DNA of 64,000 nt from an uncultured Clostridia bacterium (GCA_944384925.1 CALWVF010000011.1:1-64000), one strand, 5' to 3'. Shown: positions 27,484 to 38,221, counted from the stretch's first letter. The notes: generated by a model from the letters alone, not told the origin. Translations and numbers: made by a program.

Positions 27484-27572
27484 AGCATATCTCCTCTCAA
27501 TAATTATAAACTTTTAAATATTACAACATAATTTCATCATATATCCATAGTTCATTTAGTTTAGCAATAATT

Positions 27573-30500
27573 CTAGAAAAATGATAACTGACTACTTTTA
27601 GGTAAATCTTTAAATACTCCTGCAGCTTCTAAATTTTCTATAACGGATTTAGATACTTTTGATCGGTTTTGAAGATCGTCTATCGATAAATATTTTCCCT
27701 CTTTTTTTGACTTCTCTAAACTTTGTGCAGCTGTGCCTCCAACTCCAGCGATAGATGAAAATGGTAATCTTATTTTTCCATCTTCAACAACATATTTATA
27801 AGCATCTGATTTATATAAGTCAACAGGTAAAATTTCAATTTTCCTTGCTAACATTTCATTAATAATTTGCAAGGTTGAATATGAAGCATTTTCTTTTGCA
27901 GTTGCTTCCTTTCCCTTCATTTGAATTTCACGAATCCTATCCTCAACAGCTGCCTTTCCCTTTATTGCTAAAGCTCCATCAAAGTCTTCTCCTCGAACAG
28001 TAAAATATGCTGCATAATATTCAATCGGTTTATAAACTTTATACCAGCCAAGCCTCAATGTTGATATCATATAAGCTGCCGCATGTGCCTTTGGAAACAT
28101 ATATTTTATTTTCATACATGAGTCTATATACCACTGAGGAACTCCACAAGATTTCATTGCAGAAAAATGCTCTTCTGAAAGTAACTTAGATGCCTTACCT
28201 TTTCTTACTATTTCCATTATTTTAAATGCCATTTTGGGTTCCATTCCCTTATGCATAAGATAAGTCATTATGCTATCTCTTGTTCCTATAACATCCGAAA
28301 TTGTACATATTCCCTTTTTTATCAAATCATAAGCATTTCCAATCCAAACATCTGTTCCGTGAGACAATCCAGATACTTGCAAAAGGTCTGAAAATGTTTT
28401 TGGTTTTGCATCCACTATCATTTGCCTAACAAAGTCAGTCCCTACTTCCGGTAAGGAGAAAGTTCCTATTTCAGAATCTATTTCTTCTGGTGTTACTCCT
28501 AATGCCTCTGTTGACGTAAACAACGACATTACTTTTTCATCACTCATACAGACACTTTTAACTGGTATCCCCGTATAGTCTTCTAGATATCTATAAATAG
28601 AAGGCACATCATGGCCCAATTCATCTAATTTACATATTGTGTCATGTATAGAATGGAAATCAAAGTGTGTTGTGATATTATCTGACAATTGATCATTTGC
28701 TGGCCTTTGTACCGGGCAGAAATCATATATCTCCATACCTTTGGGTACAACAACCATTCCCCCAGGATGTTGACCAGTTGTTCTTTTAACTCCTGTGCAT
28801 CCTGAAGCCAATCTTAACTCATCAGCTTTATGTAGAGTTATTGAACGTTCTTCTGCATATTTTTTTACAAAACCAATTCCTGTCTTTTCTGCTACTGTAG
28901 CTATTGTACCGGCCTTAAATACATTATTTTTTCCAAACAGACTTTCCGTATACCTATGCGCTTCACTTTGATATTCCCCTGAAAAATTCAAATCTATATC
29001 AGGAGTTTTATCTCCATCAAACCCCAAGAAAGTCTCAAATGGTATATCATGACCATCCCTATCATACTTTTCCCCACATATCGGACAATTTTTTTCTGGC
29101 AAATCAAACCCTGAACCATAACTACCATCTGTAATAAATTCACTATGTTTACACTTGGGGCAAACATAATGTGGACATAGCGGGTTTACCTCAGATATTC
29201 CAGACATTGTTGCGACAAACGATGAGCCAACAGAACCCCTAGATCCAACTAAATATCCATGAGCTTCTGAATCTGCCACTAATTTCTGGGCTGTCATATA
29301 CAAAACAGAAAAACCATGCTTTGTTATCGACGTTAATTCTTTATTTATCCTATTATATACAATGTCCGGCAATGGATCTCCATATATTTTTTTTGTCCTT
29401 TCCCAAGTTATTCTTACAAGGTCCTCCTCAGCACCTTCAATATGCGGTGGGTATACACCTGGTGGAATTGGTAATAATTCTTCTACCATATCTGCAACCT
29501 TATTGGTATTTGTCACAACTATTTCATAAGCTTTTTCTTCTCCTAAATAAGAAAATTCTTTTAACATTTCATCTGTTGTTCTAAAATACAACGGTGCTTG
29601 ATTATCTGCGTCACTATACCCTTGACCTGCCATCAATATTTTTCTATATTCTGATTCATGCGGGTCCATAAAATGCACATCACATGTTGCGACAACTGGA
29701 ATATTTAACTCTTCCCCTAATTTAACTATAGTCCTATTGAAGTCTTTTATTTGCTCTATATCATCTACTATTCCTTCTCGAAGCATAAATTGGTTATTTC
29801 CAATAGGCTGTATTTCAAGATAATCATAAAATTTAGCAATATTGCAAAGTTCATTATAAGGTTTTCCCAACATAACTGCTTTAAATAATTCCCCAGATTC
29901 ACACGCACTTCCTATAATTAATCCTTCCCTATACTTCTCTAATTCGCTTTTAGGTATTCTAGGCTTTTTATAAAAGTATTTTAAGTGTGCCATCGAAATA
30001 AGCTTATATAAATTTTTCAAACCTATTTTGTTTTTAACTAGTAAAACCTGATGATATGAATTTAATTTCTTTATATCTGTGCAAGATAAAGATTCATTAA
30101 TTTTACATATATTGTTTATACCTATGTCGCAACTTAATCGCTTTAAAAGAGCATTGAATACATCTGCCAATGCTTTGGCATCATCAGATGCTCTATGATG
30201 GTTAAACGAGGGTAATTTTAAATACGATACCACTGTATCTAATTTAACATTTCTAATATTAGTTAACAATGCTCTACAAATTGGTACTGTATCTATATAT
30301 GTGTAGTTTAATTCCAAATTTAATCTTTTACAAGCAGCTTTTATAAATGAAATATCAAATGTTGCATTATGTGCAACTAGAACGCTGTCATTACCACAAA
30401 AATTAAAGAAATTTTTAATAGCCATTTCCTCAGTAGGTGCTTCTTTAACCATATCATTTGTAATACCTGTTAGTTCCGTTATTTTTGATGGTATTATTTT

Positions 30501-31916
30501 TTGAGGATTTACAAATGTACAAAAGCTATCTATAACTTCTCCATTTTTTATTTTAACTGCTCCTATTTCTGTAATTCTTTCGTGTACTGCACTTAATCCT
30601 GTAGTTTCTATATCAAAGCAAATAAATTCCTCATCAAATAATCTATCTGCATTTCCAACTACCGCATGAACCATATCATTAACAAAATATGATTCTATTC
30701 CATATATTACTTTTATGCTACCTCCAGATTTCTTTATTTGATTCGCAGCATTCATTGCTTCTGGAAATGCCTGTGCAACACCATGATCAGTAATAGCAAT
30801 TGCTTTATGTCCCCATTCATATGCTCTATTTATCAAATCCTTCGCATTGTTCACTGCATCTAACGCAGACATATTAGTATGTAGATGTAATTCTGTTCTT
30901 TTTATATTTGCCTTATCAACTATTTTTATTTTTTGAACTAAAGCAATGCTTTTGGGCCTAAGTACTAACTCTCTGTCATACTTATCATATGTTATATCTC
31001 CTCGAACCAAAATGCTATTTCTTGTCGTTAATGCATCAATCTCTCTACACTTTTCCTTTTCATCTATTATTTTTAATGTAAGTGAACTTGTATAATCAGT
31101 TATATTAATAGAATATATATTTCTTTTTCCATCACGAGTCTGCTTCAAATCTTTTAAAAATATATCTCCCCATACCACAACATTACCCGAATCTGGAGTT
31201 ATTGTTTTAATTGGTACTGGCTTGCTTTTTATAACATTTCCATATATAAGCTTCATGTTCGATAAATCTATTCCAGGGTACTTACTTTTTTCATCTCTTA
31301 CTGATATTTCGGTGCAAATTTTCTCTTTATTCTTTGATTTTGTAGATATTGCATCCTCACTATATTCAATTATTTTTTTTCTTTTTACCTTTTCATCTTC
31401 TATTTCTTGTTTCAATATATGTTTATTGCTTTCTGTAACCCCATCAAATTCTACTAAAACATCTTTATCAAAGCGTTCTTTTATTAAATTAGAAATTTTT
31501 TTATCAATATGTTTTCTCAATAGTATTTCTTTTCCGCCATAAGACAATTTTATTATTAATTTTTCGTTTTTAAATTCTGGTTCCGAATCATTTAAAATTC
31601 CCTTAACACTAGCTACTTGACTAACAATATTATCAACAACTTGACTATAATAACTCACATTAAATTGTTCGCATAAAAAATGAGGAAATATATTTATATT
31701 TTTGATATTCAAATTACTTTCCAATAAATATTTCTTTATTTTAACTAATACTGACTCTTCAACAATATCAGAAAATAATATATACAGATCTAAAATTCTT
31801 TCCTTTTCATCTATGATAATAGATTGAACAGTAGATTTTAATATAGCTAACTTTGCATCTTCTTCTACCATATACTCAGCAAGAATTTCACTAAAACCTT
31901 TCAACCTATTTTCCAT
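27573..31916 (-). CDS. polC: DNA polymerase III subunit alpha, Gram-positive PolC type
   Basis: A 1447-residue replicative polymerase with built-in proofreading. Order of parts: N-terminal domain and OB fold (~residues 230-330), PHP domain split around the exonuclease (ELHLHTNMSALDA and ITDHG near 340-370), DEDD exonuclease from ~425 (ICFDIETTGL, AHNATFDISF, HHRASDDAKA), then the PolC zinc site (CPKC, CPICG) and palm motif TPDIDLNFSGE (~970), and the fingers/helix-hairpin-helix region to the end. It is the last gene of the pyrH-frr-uppS-cdsA-dxr-rseP-ispG-polC cluster and starts 3 bases after the ispG stop. A second alpha subunit, DnaE, is encoded further along, as usual in Firmicutes. Confidence 0.96.
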   Translation of the reverse strand: MENRLKGFSEILAEYMVEEDAKLAILKSTVQSIIIDEKERILDLYILFSDIVEESVLVKIKKYLLESNLNIKNINIFPHFLCEQFNVSYYSQVVDNIVSQVASVKGILNDSEPEFKNEKLIIKLSYGGKEILLRKHIDKKISNLIKERFDKDVLVEFDGVTESNKHILKQEIEDEKVKRKKIIEYSEDAISTKSKNKEKICTEISVRDEKSKYPGIDLSNMKLIYGNVIKSKPVPIKTITPDSGNVVVWGDIFLKDLKQTRDGKRNIYSINITDYTSSLTLKIIDEKEKCREIDALTTRNSILVRGDITYDKYDRELVLRPKSIALVQKIKIVDKANIKRTELHLHTNMSALDAVNNAKDLINRAYEWGHKAIAITDHGVAQAFPEAMNAANQIKKSGGSIKVIYGIESYFVNDMVHAVVGNADRLFDEEFICFDIETTGLSAVHERITEIGAVKIKNGEVIDSFCTFVNPQKIIPSKITELTGITNDMVKEAPTEEMAIKNFFNFCGNDSVLVAHNATFDISFIKAACKRLNLELNYTYIDTVPICRALLTNIRNVKLDTVVSYLKLPSFNHHRASDDAKALADVFNALLKRLSCDIGINNICKINESLSCTDIKKLNSYHQVLLVKNKIGLKNLYKLISMAHLKYFYKKPRIPKSELEKYREGLIIGSACESGELFKAVMLGKPYNELCNIAKFYDYLEIQPIGNNQFMLREGIVDDIEQIKDFNRTIVKLGEELNIPVVATCDVHFMDPHESEYRKILMAGQGYSDADNQAPLYFRTTDEMLKEFSYLGEEKAYEIVVTNTNKVADMVEELLPIPPGVYPPHIEGAEEDLVRITWERTKKIYGDPLPDIVYNRINKELTSITKHGFSVLYMTAQKLVADSEAHGYLVGSRGSVGSSFVATMSGISEVNPLCPHYVCPKCKHSEFITDGSYGSGFDLPEKNCPICGEKYDRDGHDIPFETFLGFDGDKTPDIDLNFSGEYQSEAHRYTESLFGKNNVFKAGTIATVAEKTGIGFVKKYAEERSITLHKADELRLASGCTGVKRTTGQHPGGMVVVPKGMEIYDFCPVQRPANDQLSDNITTHFDFHSIHDTICKLDELGHDVPSIYRYLEDYTGIPVKSVCMSDEKVMSLFTSTEALGVTPEEIDSEIGTFSLPEVGTDFVRQMIVDAKPKTFSDLLQVSGLSHGTDVWIGNAYDLIKKGICTISDVIGTRDSIMTYLMHKGMEPKMAFKIMEIVRKGKASKLLSEEHFSAMKSCGVPQWYIDSCMKIKYMFPKAHAAAYMISTLRLGWYKVYKPIEYYAAYFTVRGEDFDGALAIKGKAAVEDRIREIQMKGKEATAKENASYSTLQIINEMLARKIEILPVDLYKSDAYKYVVEDGKIRLPFSSIAGVGGTAAQSLEKSKKEGKYLSIDDLQNRSKVSKSVIENLEAAGVFKDLPKSSQLSFF

Positions 31917-31919
31917 CCT

Positions 31920-32969
31920 TTACATATTTTCTATTTCTTTCATTAATTCATCTAACAAATATTTCTCTGGTACTTTCCTTAATATTTGACCTTTTTTAAA
32001 TATCAAGCCTTCTTTATTTCCCCCAGCAATTCCTATATCTGCTTCTCTAGCTTCTCCCGGACCATTTACAGCACAACCCATAACTGCAACTGTAATATTT
32101 TTATCACAATCTTTTAATCGTTTTTCTAACAAATTTGATAAATTTATTATATCTATTCGTGTTCTACCGCATGTTGGACAAGAGATCAATTTGATACCTT
32201 TATTATACATATTAAGTGATTTTAAAATATCATAAGCAGCACATACTTCATTCACAGGGTCTGATGTTAGTGAAACTCTCATTGTATCTCCTATCCCCTC
32301 AAGTAGTAAAGCTCCTATTCCTATCGCTGACTTAACTATTCCTATCCTTTCAGTTCCAGTTTCAGTAACTCCTAAGTGTAGAGGATAATCTACTTTATCT
32401 GCTATAAGCTTATACGATTCAACCATGTAATTAACGTTAGAAGACTTTAATGAAATAACAATACTATTAAAGTTAAATTTTTCTAATAATTTCACATGAT
32501 AAATAGCACTTTCACACAATGCTTGTGGTGTTGGGGCTCCATGCTTCGCAAGAATTGATTTTTCTAAAGAGCCTGAATTTACTCCTATTCTAATTGGAAT
32601 ATCCCTACTTTTACATGCATTTACAACCATTTTTATTCGTGACTCATCACCTATATTGCCTGGATTAATTCTAATCTTATCGATACCAGCATTTACAGAT
32701 TCAATTGCTAATTTATAATCAAAATGTATGTCTGCAACTACTGGTACTGTTACTGATTCCTTTAACTTAGGTATTAATTTAATAGCATCCATATTTGGAA
32801 TTGCTACCCTTACAATATTGCAACCTAGTGATTCCAGCTTTTTAGCCTGATTTACATTACCTGCTATATCGTTACACGGTATATTAAGCATAGATTGAAC
32901 AGATATTGGAGAATTGCCGCCTATATATAAGTTCTCTCCTACCTTTACTTTTAAACTTTTTCTTCTCAT
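31920..32969 (-). CDS. ispG: 4-hydroxy-3-methylbut-2-en-1-yl diphosphate synthase
   Basis: 349-residue GcpE/IspG of the MEP isoprenoid pathway, converting methylerythritol cyclodiphosphate to HMBPP with a 4Fe-4S cluster. Cluster cysteines are visible in LISCPTCGRTRID and VMGCAVNGPGEA, and the TIM-barrel part has SVQSMLNIPCNDI, VADIHFDYKLA and INPGNIGD. It abuts rseP (stop and start adjacent) and polC (3 bp), in the middle of the operon with dxr two genes upstream, so two MEP pathway steps are co-encoded. Confidence 0.95.
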   Translation of the reverse strand: MRRKSLKVKVGENLYIGGNSPISVQSMLNIPCNDIAGNVNQAKKLESLGCNIVRVAIPNMDAIKLIPKLKESVTVPVVADIHFDYKLAIESVNAGIDKIRINPGNIGDESRIKMVVNACKSRDIPIRIGVNSGSLEKSILAKHGAPTPQALCESAIYHVKLLEKFNFNSIVISLKSSNVNYMVESYKLIADKVDYPLHLGVTETGTERIGIVKSAIGIGALLLEGIGDTMRVSLTSDPVNEVCAAYDILKSLNMYNKGIKLISCPTCGRTRIDIINLSNLLEKRLKDCDKNITVAVMGCAVNGPGEAREADIGIAGGNKEGLIFKKGQILRKVPEKYLLDELMKEIENM

Positions 32970-34043
32970 CTAACCTCCAAGTCCTTTTCCTGTTGTTAAC
33001 TTTAACACATCACTAAATGTTATAACAAGCATTAAAATCATTATAAGAACAAATCCTATTGTATGCACTAATCCCTCGTATTTAGCTGGAACACGCCTTC
33101 CTGTTATTCCCTCAATAAATAGAAAAACAAGCCTTCCACCATCAAATGCAGGTACAGGCAATAAATTCACAACACCCACATTAACTGTAATTACAACTAT
33201 CATCATTATGATATTATTTATTGCATGTATAAGATTAATTTCCATACCCGCTTTTGCAGCTTCTCCTATTGCAGATACTGCTCCAACTGGGCCCGCTACA
33301 TCATTAAAGCCAAATTTTCCTCTTATTAATCCCACTAAACTTGCCCATGCCATTTTTACTGTAGATACAATATCTTTTGTAGTTTTAGAAATAAGTGTAA
33401 AAAAGTTTTTCTGGATAGGCTCTACATAGAAATCCCATTTTATAATCTTATTTCCATCTTGTAGTTCCTCTGTGTCAAATTTGACATCTTTTAATAAAAC
33501 CTTTTCGCCATTTCTTTCAACAACCATGTCTAAAAAATTATCATCAGCTGTTGCAAATGCAAAAGATAAATCCCTGTCTGTTATAATTCTATAACCGTCA
33601 ATAGATTTTATTTTATCTCCTTCTTGCAACCCATACTCTACAGAAATTGCTCCTTCTTGAAATTTGGATATAGTAGTTGATGCAAACATATCTTGTTGCA
33701 ATAATATTATCATCATTAGTAAAAATCCTAATATAACATTCATTATTGCACCTGCAGAAACCACAATTATACGTTTCCATAAAGCTTTATTTGAAAATGC
33801 AGATTTATCATCACTATCTTCATCTTCGCCTTCCATAGCACAAAATCCACCTATAGGAAAAGCTCTAATTGAATATTTTGTTTCCCCTTTTTGCCTACTC
33901 CATATAACCGGACCCATTCCTAATGCAAATTCATTCACTTTAATACCAGATAACTTTGCTGTAAAGAAATGTCCAAATTCATGAACAAATATTATTAAAT
34001 CAAACAACAATATAGCAACTATTATCCATAATATAGTTAACAT
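32970..34043 (-). CDS. rseP: RIP (site-2-type) membrane metalloprotease RseP
   Basis: 357 residues with four membrane helices. The zinc-binding HExxH is in helix 1 (VHEFGHFF, His21/Glu22/His25), the third ligand region NLLPVPAFDGGRL is near residue 300, and a PDZ domain lies in between (about residues 115-195, EYGLQEGDKIKSIDGYRI). It cleaves transmembrane substrates such as anti-sigma factors or leftover signal peptides within the membrane. It lies between dxr and ispG, its usual place in Firmicutes. AAGGAAA precedes the ATG. Confidence 0.93.
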   Translation of the reverse strand: MLTILWIIVAILLFDLIIFVHEFGHFFTAKLSGIKVNEFALGMGPVIWSRQKGETKYSIRAFPIGGFCAMEGEDEDSDDKSAFSNKALWKRIIVVSAGAIMNVILGFLLMMIILLQQDMFASTTISKFQEGAISVEYGLQEGDKIKSIDGYRIITDRDLSFAFATADDNFLDMVVERNGEKVLLKDVKFDTEELQDGNKIIKWDFYVEPIQKNFFTLISKTTKDIVSTVKMAWASLVGLIRGKFGFNDVAGPVGAVSAIGEAAKAGMEINLIHAINNIIMMIVVITVNVGVVNLLPVPAFDGGRLVFLFIEGITGRRVPAKYEGLVHTIGFVLIMILMLVITFSDVLKLTTGKGLGG

Positions 34044-34078
34044 AAGCTTTTTCCTTTCTAATACAAAGTTTACAAAAA

Positions 34079-35227
34079 TTATATTGTAGCTTTTATGACA
34101 TATTCTCTTGAAAATTTATCCGCTTCAAATATATTTTCTATAGAATTAATATCTATATTATTATATCTATCTACAACTTCATATACTAAGTCCCCAATAT
34201 CTGTAAAAGAAATTTTATTTTTTAAAAATAACTTAACAGCTTCTTCATTTGCTCCATTTGCAACAGCACAAGATGCTCCTCCTTTTGCCATTGCAAGCAT
34301 ACATGCATTTAAACATTTAAATGTTTTATAATCAGGTTTACAGAATGTTAGACTCCCATACTTTGTTAAATCTAATTCATTCACAGTTGATTCAAATCTT
34401 TCTGGATATGTAAGTGAATATTGTATAGGTATTTTCATATCTGGTAATCCCATTTGCGCTATTACCGAATTATCTATATATTCTATAAATGAATGAACTA
34501 CACTTTCTTTATGAATAACGATATCTATATTTTTATAGTCCATATTAAATAGCCATGATGCTTCTATTAGCTCAAGTCCTTTATTCATCATTGTGGCAGA
34601 ATCAATTGTTATTTTTGAACCCATATTCCAATTTGGATGCCTTAAAGCTTGCCTTGGTGTAACATATTTTAACTCATTTATACTCTTACCAAAAAATGGA
34701 CCACCTGAAGCAGTTAATATTATTTTTTTTAATTCTTTAAAATTATGCATCCCTTGAATGCATTGAAAAATTGCTGAATGTTCACTGTCTACAGGTAAAA
34801 TATTTACACCTTGTTTCTTAGCTTCTTCCATAACTATGTTTCCACCAGCAACAAGAGTTTCTTTATTTGCTAAAGCAATATGCTTTTTTGCTTTTAATGC
34901 ACACATTGTTGGCATAAGTCCTGCAATACCAACTATAGCATTTAATACTATATCAGGTTTTTCATTCATAGCTAATTCACATATTCCATCGGGTCCTCCT
35001 AAAACTTTTATAGGTAAATCCTTTATAGACATACTTAACTCATTAGCTAGTTCCTCATTATATACAGCAACTACCGAAGGTCTAAATTCTCTTATTTGTT
35101 CTTCCAATAATTTAATATTGCTATGTGCCGCTAATGCAACAACATCTATGCTTAACTTTCTTGCAACTTCCAGTGCCTGCTTGCCAATGGAACCAGTAGA
35201 TCCTAATATAGATAACTTCTTAACCAA
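34079..35227 (-). CDS. dxr: 1-deoxy-D-xylulose-5-phosphate reductoisomerase
   Basis: A 382-residue NADPH-dependent enzyme, the second step of the MEP pathway. It has the Rossmann motif LGSTGSIGKQAL at the N-terminus, ALANKETLVAGG, the metal/substrate region PVDSEHSAIFQC, LTASGGPF and HPNWNMGSKITIDSATMMNKGLE, all diagnostic. It starts at TTG 35227 behind GGTGA. It lies between cdsA (26 bp) and rseP (35 bp) in the large lipid/isoprenoid operon. Confidence 0.95.
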   Translation of the reverse strand: MVKKLSILGSTGSIGKQALEVARKLSIDVVALAAHSNIKLLEEQIREFRPSVVAVYNEELANELSMSIKDLPIKVLGGPDGICELAMNEKPDIVLNAIVGIAGLMPTMCALKAKKHIALANKETLVAGGNIVMEEAKKQGVNILPVDSEHSAIFQCIQGMHNFKELKKIILTASGGPFFGKSINELKYVTPRQALRHPNWNMGSKITIDSATMMNKGLELIEASWLFNMDYKNIDIVIHKESVVHSFIEYIDNSVIAQMGLPDMKIPIQYSLTYPERFESTVNELDLTKYGSLTFCKPDYKTFKCLNACMLAMAKGGASCAVANGANEEAVKLFLKNKISFTDIGDLVYEVVDRYNNIDINSIENIFEADKFSREYVIKATI

Positions 35228-35253
35228 TATTCTTCACCGCTTAATAATTAATT

Positions 35254-36081
35254 TTATTGTTTATTAATAATAGAAAAATAATTTAAAAAAATATATGTAT
35301 AAGGAATAACAAACATTAAGCTATCAACTCTATCTAAAATTCCACCATGACCTGGTATAACATTTCCAAAGTCCTTTACATTGCATTGCCTTTTGATTAA
35401 AGAAAATGATAAATCTCCAACTATAGATAGAATTGATCCTATAAAAGCTAATATTATTATAGTTACATACTTAAAAGACACTTGTTCTTCAAAAATAAAT
35501 ATTTTAAAGATAAAACAAGTTAAAAGAATTGATAAAATAGCACCTATAACTCCTCCAATAGCTCCTTCTACTGTTTTTTTCGGACTAATTTTTGAACATA
35601 ATTTATGTTTTCCTAAAAGACTTCCACAAAAGTAGGCGCTAGTGTCTGACAACCAAGCTATAGCTAAAACTATAATCATATAAAATAGTCCATATTTTCC
35701 ACCAAAGTCTCTTAGAGTTATTATAGTGCTTAAAGAAAATATAACAAGTGATGATAACATATAAGTTAAAGCTATATCTTCGATTTTAACGTAATCATTA
35801 TAAAATATCATTACCATAAAAAATACAAATATATAAATAAACCATAAATAAATGAATAATTCTTTATTTACAACTAATGGTACAAGCACAGCAAATGTTA
35901 AGCATGGAATTGTTATGTAATATTTTTTAAATTCTTCTCTAACTTTTAGTAGCTCGGCAACAGACAACACGCATGCAATAGAAGTTAATATATTCATTAG
36001 CATTGGTAGTCTCTGGTTAAGCGCCAATACTATAATTACTAAAATTGCTCCTATAACCCCCGATATAGTCCTGGTAATCAT
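35254..36081 (-). CDS. cdsA: Phosphatidate cytidylyltransferase
   Basis: A 275-residue polytopic enzyme making CDP-diacylglycerol from phosphatidate and CTP for phospholipid synthesis. It has about eight helices. The family signature is in the C-terminal part: SDTSAYFCGSLLGKHKLCSKISPKKTVEG, then GDLSFSLIKRQCNVKDFGNVIPGHGGILDRVDS. It starts at ATG behind GAGG, 3 bp after the uppS stop, and is followed by dxr. Confidence 0.95.
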   Translation of the reverse strand: MITRTISGVIGAILVIIVLALNQRLPMLMNILTSIACVLSVAELLKVREEFKKYYITIPCLTFAVLVPLVVNKELFIYLWFIYIFVFFMVMIFYNDYVKIEDIALTYMLSSLVIFSLSTIITLRDFGGKYGLFYMIIVLAIAWLSDTSAYFCGSLLGKHKLCSKISPKKTVEGAIGGVIGAILSILLTCFIFKIFIFEEQVSFKYVTIIILAFIGSILSIVGDLSFSLIKRQCNVKDFGNVIPGHGGILDRVDSLMFVIPYTYIFLNYFSIINKQ

Positions 36082-36084
36082 ATT

Positions 36085-36819
36085 TTATATGCCTCCAAAC
36101 CGTCTATTTCTATTTGAGTATTTTTCTATAGCGTCATCTATATCTTTTGTTTTAAAGTCTGGCCATAAAACATTTAATATAACATATTCCGAATATGCAG
36201 ATTGCCATAATAAAAAATTAGATAATCTATATTCTCCACCAGTTCTAATTATTAAATCTGGATCCGGCTGATCTTCAGTATACATCTTTTTTGAAAACAT
36301 TTCCTCTGTTATACTATCAATACTTATATTTCCACTTTGAACTTCATTAACTAATAACTTGACAGCCCTTATTATTTCACTCCTAGCCCCATAATTCATA
36401 GCTATATTTAAGACCATTCCATCTTTATTTTTAGATGCTTCTTCTACATTTAAAATAAGCTCCTGTAATTCCTCTGAAAAGGCTGATTTATCTCCTAAAA
36501 CTTTTACCCTTATATTTTCATCCTGAAAGTCTGAAAGTGCCTCTTTAAGATATTCTTTAAACAACAGCATTAAACTGTTGACCTCTTCCTCAGGTCTTTT
36601 CCAATTTTCTGTAGAAAAAGCATAAACAGTCAAATATTTAACCCCTATTTTGGAACAGTACTTCGCTATTGTTTTAAAATTAGAAGCACCAAACGTGTGG
36701 CCTGCTGTTCTTGGTAAAGCCTTCTTTTTAGCCCACCTTCCATTACCATCCATTATAATGGCAATATGTTTTGGTAAAATAAGCTCTTTTTTTCTATTCT
36801 TTTTTAAAATTGGAATCAT
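36085..36819 (-). CDS. uppS: Isoprenyl transferase (undecaprenyl diphosphate synthase)
   Basis: A 244-residue cis-prenyltransferase that builds the C55 lipid carrier for cell-wall synthesis from FPP and IPP. Motifs in order: IAIIMDGNGRWA (catalytic Asp24), RTAGHTFGA, TVYAFSTENWKRP, MNYGARSEI, and the C-terminal PDPDLIIRTGGEYRLSNFLLWQSAYSE. It lies between frr and cdsA, uses a GGAG site and takes products of the MEP pathway encoded by its operon neighbours. Confidence 0.96.
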   Translation of the reverse strand: MIPILKKNRKKELILPKHIAIIMDGNGRWAKKKALPRTAGHTFGASNFKTIAKYCSKIGVKYLTVYAFSTENWKRPEEEVNSLMLLFKEYLKEALSDFQDENIRVKVLGDKSAFSEELQELILNVEEASKNKDGMVLNIAMNYGARSEIIRAVKLLVNEVQSGNISIDSITEEMFSKKMYTEDQPDPDLIIRTGGEYRLSNFLLWQSAYSEYVILNVLWPDFKTKDIDDAIEKYSNRNRRFGGI

Positions 36820-36853
36820 AAAGTTGCTCCACCAATCCTAGTAAATATCACAT

Positions 36854-37408
36854 TTATATTTCCATTAATTCTTTTTGTTTTTTCTCTACCATATTGTCTA
36901 TTTCCTTGCAATATTTGTCTGTTATTTCTTGAACATGGCTTTCTGCATATTTCAAATCATCTTCTGTTATTTCCGATGACTTTTTCATAGATTTTAACTG
37001 GTCAATAGCATCTCTTCTTATTGAACGTATCGCTACCTTTGAGTCTTCACCCATTTTAGAAACATCTTTAACAAATTCTCTTCTCCTCTCTTCTGTCAAT
37101 GGCGGAAAAACAATTCTAATTACCTTTCCATCTGTTTGAGGATTAATCCCTAAATCAGAAGCCTGAATTGCTTTTTCAATAGCATTATTAACAGACATAT
37201 CCCAAGGTTGAATAACAAGGGTCCTTGCTTCTGTAACAGAAATAGCTGCTAGTTGATTAATTGGTGTAGGCGCACCATAATAATCCACAGATATTTTATC
37301 TAAAACAGCTGGATTTGCCCTTCCTGCTCTTATCGATGCATAATCTGACATTAATGCATTGATTGTTTTATTCATTTTTTCCTTTGTTTTACTAAATATT
37401 TGATTCAT
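36854..37408 (-). CDS. frr: Ribosome recycling factor
   Basis: A 184-residue RRF that splits post-termination ribosomes with EF-G. Signatures are IRAGRANPAVLDKISVDYYG, PINQLAAISV, RTLVIQPWD, DGKVIRIVFPPLTEERR and DSKVAIRSIRRDA. The frame is open to a TTG at 37423, but that triplet overlaps the GGAGG site placed correctly for the ATG at 37408, and the family length (~185) agrees with the later start. It follows pyrH by 20 bp. Confidence 0.95.
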   Translation of the reverse strand: MNQIFSKTKEKMNKTINALMSDYASIRAGRANPAVLDKISVDYYGAPTPINQLAAISVTEARTLVIQPWDMSVNNAIEKAIQASDLGINPQTDGKVIRIVFPPLTEERRREFVKDVSKMGEDSKVAIRSIRRDAIDQLKSMKKSSEITEDDLKYAESHVQEITDKYCKEIDNMVEKKQKELMEI

Positions 37409-37428
37409 ATAAACAGCCTCCAATTAAA

Positions 37429-38136
37429 TTAATTATTTACTAATGTCCCTATTGGCTCTCCAGATATTGCTTTAACTATATTTTCTGGTTTATCTATATT
37501 AAAAACCTTTATAGGCATATTATTTTCTTTACACATTAATATTGCTGTGCCATCCATAACCCTTAAATCTTTTTCTAAAATTTCAGAAAATGAAAGTCTA
37601 TCATATTTGATACAATTAGGATTCAATTTCGGATCACATTCATATACACCATCTACCATCGTAGCTTTCAATACTATATCTGCCTTAATTTCTGAAGCTC
37701 TAAGTGAAGCTGCTGTATCAGTAGAAAAAAACGGACTTCCTGTACCTCCACCAAATATTACTACTTCTCCATTATTTAAACATTCAACAGCACTTTTTTT
37801 AGAATAGTATTTTGCTATTGGTTGCATATTTATAGATGTTTGAACACTTGACGAAACTCCCATTTCTTCTAAGATTTCTGAAATAATTAATGAATTCATA
37901 ACAGTTGCAATCATTCCTACATGATCAGCACAAGTTCTATCCATACCCCCACTGCTACGACCTCTCCAAAAGTTTCCTCCTCCTACTACTATTCCTATTT
38001 GCACACCCTTTTCAACACAACATTTTATAGATTTACAAATTTCTCTTACTACATCAAAGTCTATACCAATTTTATTAACTCCTGCAAGGGATTCCCCACT
38101 AAGTTTCAGCAAAACCCTTTTATATTTAATTGACAA
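37429..38136 (-). CDS. pyrH: UMP kinase
   Basis: A 235-residue bacterial UMP kinase (amino-acid-kinase fold) producing UDP. Motifs: KRVLLKLSGESL (N-terminal phosphate loop), GIVVGGGNFWRG, MDRTCADHVGMIATVMN, FGGGTGSPFFSTDTAA and MDGTAI. A GTG at 38145 is in frame but overlaps the AGGAG ribosome-binding site; the TTG at 38136, 8 bases after it, gives MSIKYKRVLL and is chosen. It is the first gene of the eight-gene operon ending with polC. Confidence 0.94.
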   Translation of the reverse strand: MSIKYKRVLLKLSGESLAGVNKIGIDFDVVREICKSIKCCVEKGVQIGIVVGGGNFWRGRSSGGMDRTCADHVGMIATVMNSLIISEILEEMGVSSSVQTSINMQPIAKYYSKKSAVECLNNGEVVIFGGGTGSPFFSTDTAASLRASEIKADIVLKATMVDGVYECDPKLNPNCIKYDRLSFSEILEKDLRVMDGTAILMCKENNMPIKVFNIDKPENIVKAISGEPIGTLVNN

Positions 38137-38221
38137 ACAAAACACTCCTATTAATCATTTTACTAAAATAATCTTTCTAAAATAAGTTTTTAACACTAAT
38201 TATTTAACAAATCTAACTATT